Source: Rhodospirillales bacterium
GTDB lineage: Bacteria > Pseudomonadota > Alphaproteobacteria > Acetobacterales > Acetobacteraceae
Reading direction: 5' to 3'
Assembly (NCBI GenBank): GCA_018971905.1
Contig: JAGWZS010000060.1
Location: forward strand, 1-9,180
DNA: 9,180 bases
The translations under genes were made by a program, and so were the position numbers. Below the pieces are notes generated by a model. It ran no database searches. It was not told where the DNA came from and was given only the letters and a program-made list of their open reading frames with translations. Below are positions 6,775-9,180 of the stretch, one piece after another; the stretch's first letter is position 1, and every line of letters begins with the position of its first letter.

Positions 6775-7857
6775 GTGTCTCTCGCCCTCACGGTCGTGGT
6801 GCCGTGTTATAACGAACGCGCGAATGTGGCACCCATGGTGGCGGCGCTGGAGACAGCGCTGGCGGGCCTCGCCTGGGAGGTTGTGTTTGTTGATGACAAC
6901 AGCCCGGACGGCACCAGCGCCGAGGCCAAGCGCATCGCGCAGCAGGATACGCGGGTGCGCTGCATCCGCCGGATTGGGCGGCGCGGCCTCTCCTCGGCGG
7001 TGATCGAGGGCGCGCTTTCCTCCGCCGCCGAATATGTCGCGGTGATCGACGGCGATTTGCAGCACGACGAAACCCGCCTGCCTTTGATGCTTCAGGCCGT
7101 GCAGGGCGGGGCAGACATGGCCGTGGGCAGCCGCCATGTGGAAGGCGGGGATTCCGCCGGGCTTTCCTCGCCCTTGCGGGTGAAGCTTTCGGAAACTGGC
7201 ATCCGCGTGGCGCAGATGGTCACGCACACCTCCATCTCGGACCCGATGAGCGGATTTTTTCTGCTGCGGCGGGAGCTGTTCGACAGCTTGGCCGCGCGCC
7301 TGACCGGGCAGGGTTTCAAGATTCTGCTGGATCTCATTCTGGCTTCGCCGCGCGTGCTGAACATTGCTGAGGTGCCCTACAAATTCCGCCCGCGTTTGGC
7401 CGGCGAGAGCAAGCTGGACGTGCTGGTGCTGGCGCAATTCGCCGGGCTGCTGCTGGACAAGGCGCTGCGCGGCATGGTGCCGCTGCGCTTCATCTCCTTC
7501 GCGCTGGTCGGCATTCTGGGCGTGCTGGTGAATATTCTCGTGCTGCAAATCGCCCTCGCCGCCGGGGCGGGTTTTGGCATGGCGCAGACCATCGGCACCA
7601 TCGTGGCCATGGTGGTGAATTTCCTGCTCAACAACCAGCTCACCTACCGGGCGCAACGGCTGAAAGGCGCCAAGGCATGGCGCGGTGTGGCGCTGTTCAT
7701 GGCCGTGTGCGGGCTGGGGGCCATCGCCAATATTGGCATCGCTAAGGCGCTGTATGTGGAAGATGGCGGCAGCCTGTTCTCCAGCGCCGCGGGTGCCGCC
7801 GTGGGGGTGGTGTGGAATTATGCGGTGTCCTCCACGCTCGTCTGGCGCGCGCGGTAG
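6775..7857 (+). CDS. GT2 polyprenyl-phosphate glycosyltransferase fused to a GtrA membrane domain
   Basis: A 360-residue two-part protein. Residues about 5-225 form a dolichol-phosphate-mannose-synthase-like GT2 domain: VVVPCYNE (7-14), DDNSPDGT (40-47), the metal-binding DGDLQH (92-97), GSRHVEGG (118-125), SDPMSGFFLLRRELF (155-169) and the FRPRLAGESKL segment (204-214). It would transfer a sugar from a nucleotide donor to a polyprenyl phosphate on the inner face of the membrane. Residues about 236-358 form a GtrA domain with four hydrophobic segments, NFLLNNQLTYR (282-292) and the closing WNYAVSSTLVWR (347-358). GtrA proteins are thought to flip the lipid-linked sugar. The start is GTG at 6775, 4 bp after the peroxiredoxin stop, placing the PCYNE strand at the expected distance; a TTG at 6712 would overlap the previous gene by 59 bp. 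No strong Shine-Dalgarno sequence is seen, suggesting coupling. The sugar is unknown. Confidence 0.93.
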   Translation: MSLALTVVVPCYNERANVAPMVAALETALAGLAWEVVFVDDNSPDGTSAEAKRIAQQDTRVRCIRRIGRRGLSSAVIEGALSSAAEYVAVIDGDLQHDETRLPLMLQAVQGGADMAVGSRHVEGGDSAGLSSPLRVKLSETGIRVAQMVTHTSISDPMSGFFLLRRELFDSLAARLTGQGFKILLDLILASPRVLNIAEVPYKFRPRLAGESKLDVLVLAQFAGLLLDKALRGMVPLRFISFALVGILGVLVNILVLQIALAAGAGFGMAQTIGTIVAMVVNFLLNNQLTYRAQRLKGAKAWRGVALFMAVCGLGAIANIGIAKALYVEDGGSLFSSAAGAAVGVVWNYAVSSTLVWRAR

Positions 7858-7858
7858 C

Positions 7859-9180
7859 ATGAAGGCCGCTCTCGCGGCGCTGGCGGCACTCACCGCGCTG
7901 CGCCTCGTATTGGCGGCGGTTTTGCCGCTGACGCCGGACGAGGCTTATTACTTCACCTGGTCCCAGCATCTGCAGGCGGGCTATCTGGACCATCCGCCGA
8001 TGGTAGCGCTGTGGATACGGCTCGGCACCGCCCTGCTGGGCAACACCCCGCTGGGCATCCGGCTGCTGGGGCCGCTGGCGGCGGCGCTGGGCTCACTGGC
8101 GCTGTATGGCGCGGGGAACCGTCTGCTGCCCGGCCAGCGCCTGGGCCTGCGCGCTGCGGCACTGATGAATGCCACGCTGATGCTGGGGGCCGGCTGCATT
8201 TTAATGACGCCGGACACCCCGTTGCTGTTTTTCTGGACACTGGGCGTGTGGGCGCTGGCGCGGCTGGTGGAATCCCGCAATGCGCGCTGGTGGCTGGCGG
8301 CGGGGGGCATTGCCGGGCTGATGCTGTTTTCCAAATACACCGCCGCCTTGTTCCTGGCCGGGGCGGGGTTGTGGGCGATCTTTTCCCCCGCCATCCGCCC
8401 GCAATTACGCGCGATTTGGCCATGGGCGGGCATCGCGCTGGCGTTCCTGTTGTTCGCGCCGGATATTGCCTGGAACGCCACCCATGGCTGGGCCAGCTAC
8501 TTGAAGCAGGGTGGACGGGAAGATGGATTCGACCCAGCCAGGACCTTGCAGTTTTTCGGCGAGCTGGCGGGCGGGCAGGCACTGCTGTTCACGCCGCTTA
8601 TCGCCATTCTGGCGGTGCGGGGGCTGTGGCGTTTACGGTATGATACCGCACCCGGCGCCAGGCTGCTGCTGTGGCTAAGCCTGCTGCCCGCGTCGGTTTT
8701 CCTGGAATACGTGCTGAAGGGCCGGGTGCAAGGCAATTGGGTGGCGATTCTCTACCCCACCGCCTGCCTGGCCGCCGCCACCGCGCCGCCGCGTCGGGTA
8801 CGCCCGGCCCTGGCGCTGGGCTTTGCCCTCACCGCGCTGGTTTATGCGCAAGTGCTCACCGGCTTTGTACCCATTCCGGCCAAGCGCGACACCTCCGCCC
8901 TGCAAATGGCGGGCTGGAAGAATTTCGCCGCCCAGGCTGCCGCCAGCCACCCGGCCTTTCTGACATCGGATGATTACGCCACCGCCGCCGCCCTGGCTTT
9001 CTATGCGCCAAAGGATGTGCCGGTACTGGGTTTCACCCCGCGCTGGGGCTATTTCAACTGGCCCGTGGCGGCGGCGCAGGGCAAAACCGGGCTGCTGATT
9101 ACCCGCCGCACCAGCACGCCCTGCCCGAATGAGGTGGGCAGCATCGTCCGCCAGCGTGGCGATGAGCCGGTGATGACCTA
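7859..9180 (+). CDS. ArnT/PMT-like polyprenyl-phosphate-sugar glycosyltransferase (GT39/GT83 family), C-terminus cut by window edge
   Basis: An open frame of 440 complete codons continues beyond the right edge. I translated it by hand without meeting a stop. After a short first membrane helix (about 1-23) comes the periplasmic-loop signature PDEAYY (26-31), where an acidic residue is catalytic in PMT/ArnT enzymes, followed by GYLDHPPMVA (41-50), typical of the family. Further hydrophobic segments lie near 68-86, 97-116, 121-137, 144-158, 160-176, 186-204, 240-256, 268-285, 294-308 and 316-336, and include the MTPDTPLLFFW motif (116-126). A soluble, probably periplasmic, C-terminal part begins near 340. 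The enzyme would take a sugar from a polyprenyl carrier and attach it to an outer acceptor such as lipid A, another glycan or protein. The ATG is 1 bp after the GT2-GtrA stop (TAG-C-ATG), which argues that the two proteins share a pathway. Confidence 0.9.
   Translation, partial: MKAALAALAALTALRLVLAAVLPLTPDEAYYFTWSQHLQAGYLDHPPMVALWIRLGTALLGNTPLGIRLLGPLAAALGSLALYGAGNRLLPGQRLGLRAAALMNATLMLGAGCILMTPDTPLLFFWTLGVWALARLVESRNARWWLAAGGIAGLMLFSKYTAALFLAGAGLWAIFSPAIRPQLRAIWPWAGIALAFLLFAPDIAWNATHGWASYLKQGGREDGFDPARTLQFFGELAGGQALLFTPLIAILAVRGLWRLRYDTAPGARLLLWLSLLPASVFLEYVLKGRVQGNWVAILYPTACLAAATAPPRRVRPALALGFALTALVYAQVLTGFVPIPAKRDTSALQMAGWKNFAAQAAASHPAFLTSDDYATAAALAFYAPKDVPVLGFTPRWGYFNWPVAAAQGKTGLLITRRTSTPCPNEVGSIVRQRGDEPVMT

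Noticed and set aside
6736..7893. A 385-codon minus-strand open frame opposite the GT2-GtrA gene
   Set aside because: Its composition is His/Gln/Arg-rich without any family motif, and it is fully explained by codon bias of the sense gene, which has complete GT2 and GtrA signatures.

Overview
The window is gene-dense, GC-rich chromosomal DNA with almost no spacer. The protein types, and the placement of argJ and a parvulin-type isomerase gene next to a divergent secA, suggest an alphaproteobacterium. Acetobacterales/Rhodospirillales is a tentative guess. No rRNA, tRNA, insertion sequence, prophage or CRISPR sequence is visible.

Layout. (1) Positions 1-1246, minus strand: a periplasmic parvulin-type peptidyl-prolyl isomerase followed 5 bp later by argJ, which runs off the left edge. 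(2) Positions 1247-1393: a 147-bp divergent intergenic region holding candidate promoters for the isomerase and for secA. (3) Positions 1394-4105, plus strand: full-length secA ending in a zinc-binding tail. (4) Positions 4118-6176, minus strand: a tightly coupled three-gene run transcribed algH (yqgE), rdgB, then a glycerophosphodiester phosphodiesterase. Both junctions are 4-nt overlaps, and the run converges on secA with 12 bp between stop codons. (5) Positions 6177-6290: a second divergent intergenic region with a 9-bp direct repeat. (6) Positions 6291-9180, plus strand: a Prx5-type peroxiredoxin, a GT2 polyprenyl-phosphate glycosyltransferase fused to a GtrA membrane domain, and an ArnT/PMT-like GT39/83 membrane glycosyltransferase cut by the right edge, with gaps of 4 bp and 1 bp.

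How the genes fit together. SecA drives export through SecYEG, and the divergent isomerase probably helps exported proteins fold in the periplasm. RdgB removes non-canonical purine nucleotides, and the phosphodiesterase recycles phospholipid head groups. The last two genes look like a compact surface-glycosylation module: the GT2 part would load a sugar onto a polyprenyl phosphate, the GtrA part would move it across the inner membrane, and the GT39/83 protein would transfer it to an acceptor in the periplasm. The sugar and acceptor cannot be read from the sequence.

Most of the window is conserved housekeeping sequence. I did not find a convincing new defence or mobile system. The points most worth checking are the glycosylation module behind a peroxiredoxin, the histidine-to-glutamine change in the isomerase active site, and the direct repeat upstream of the peroxiredoxin.
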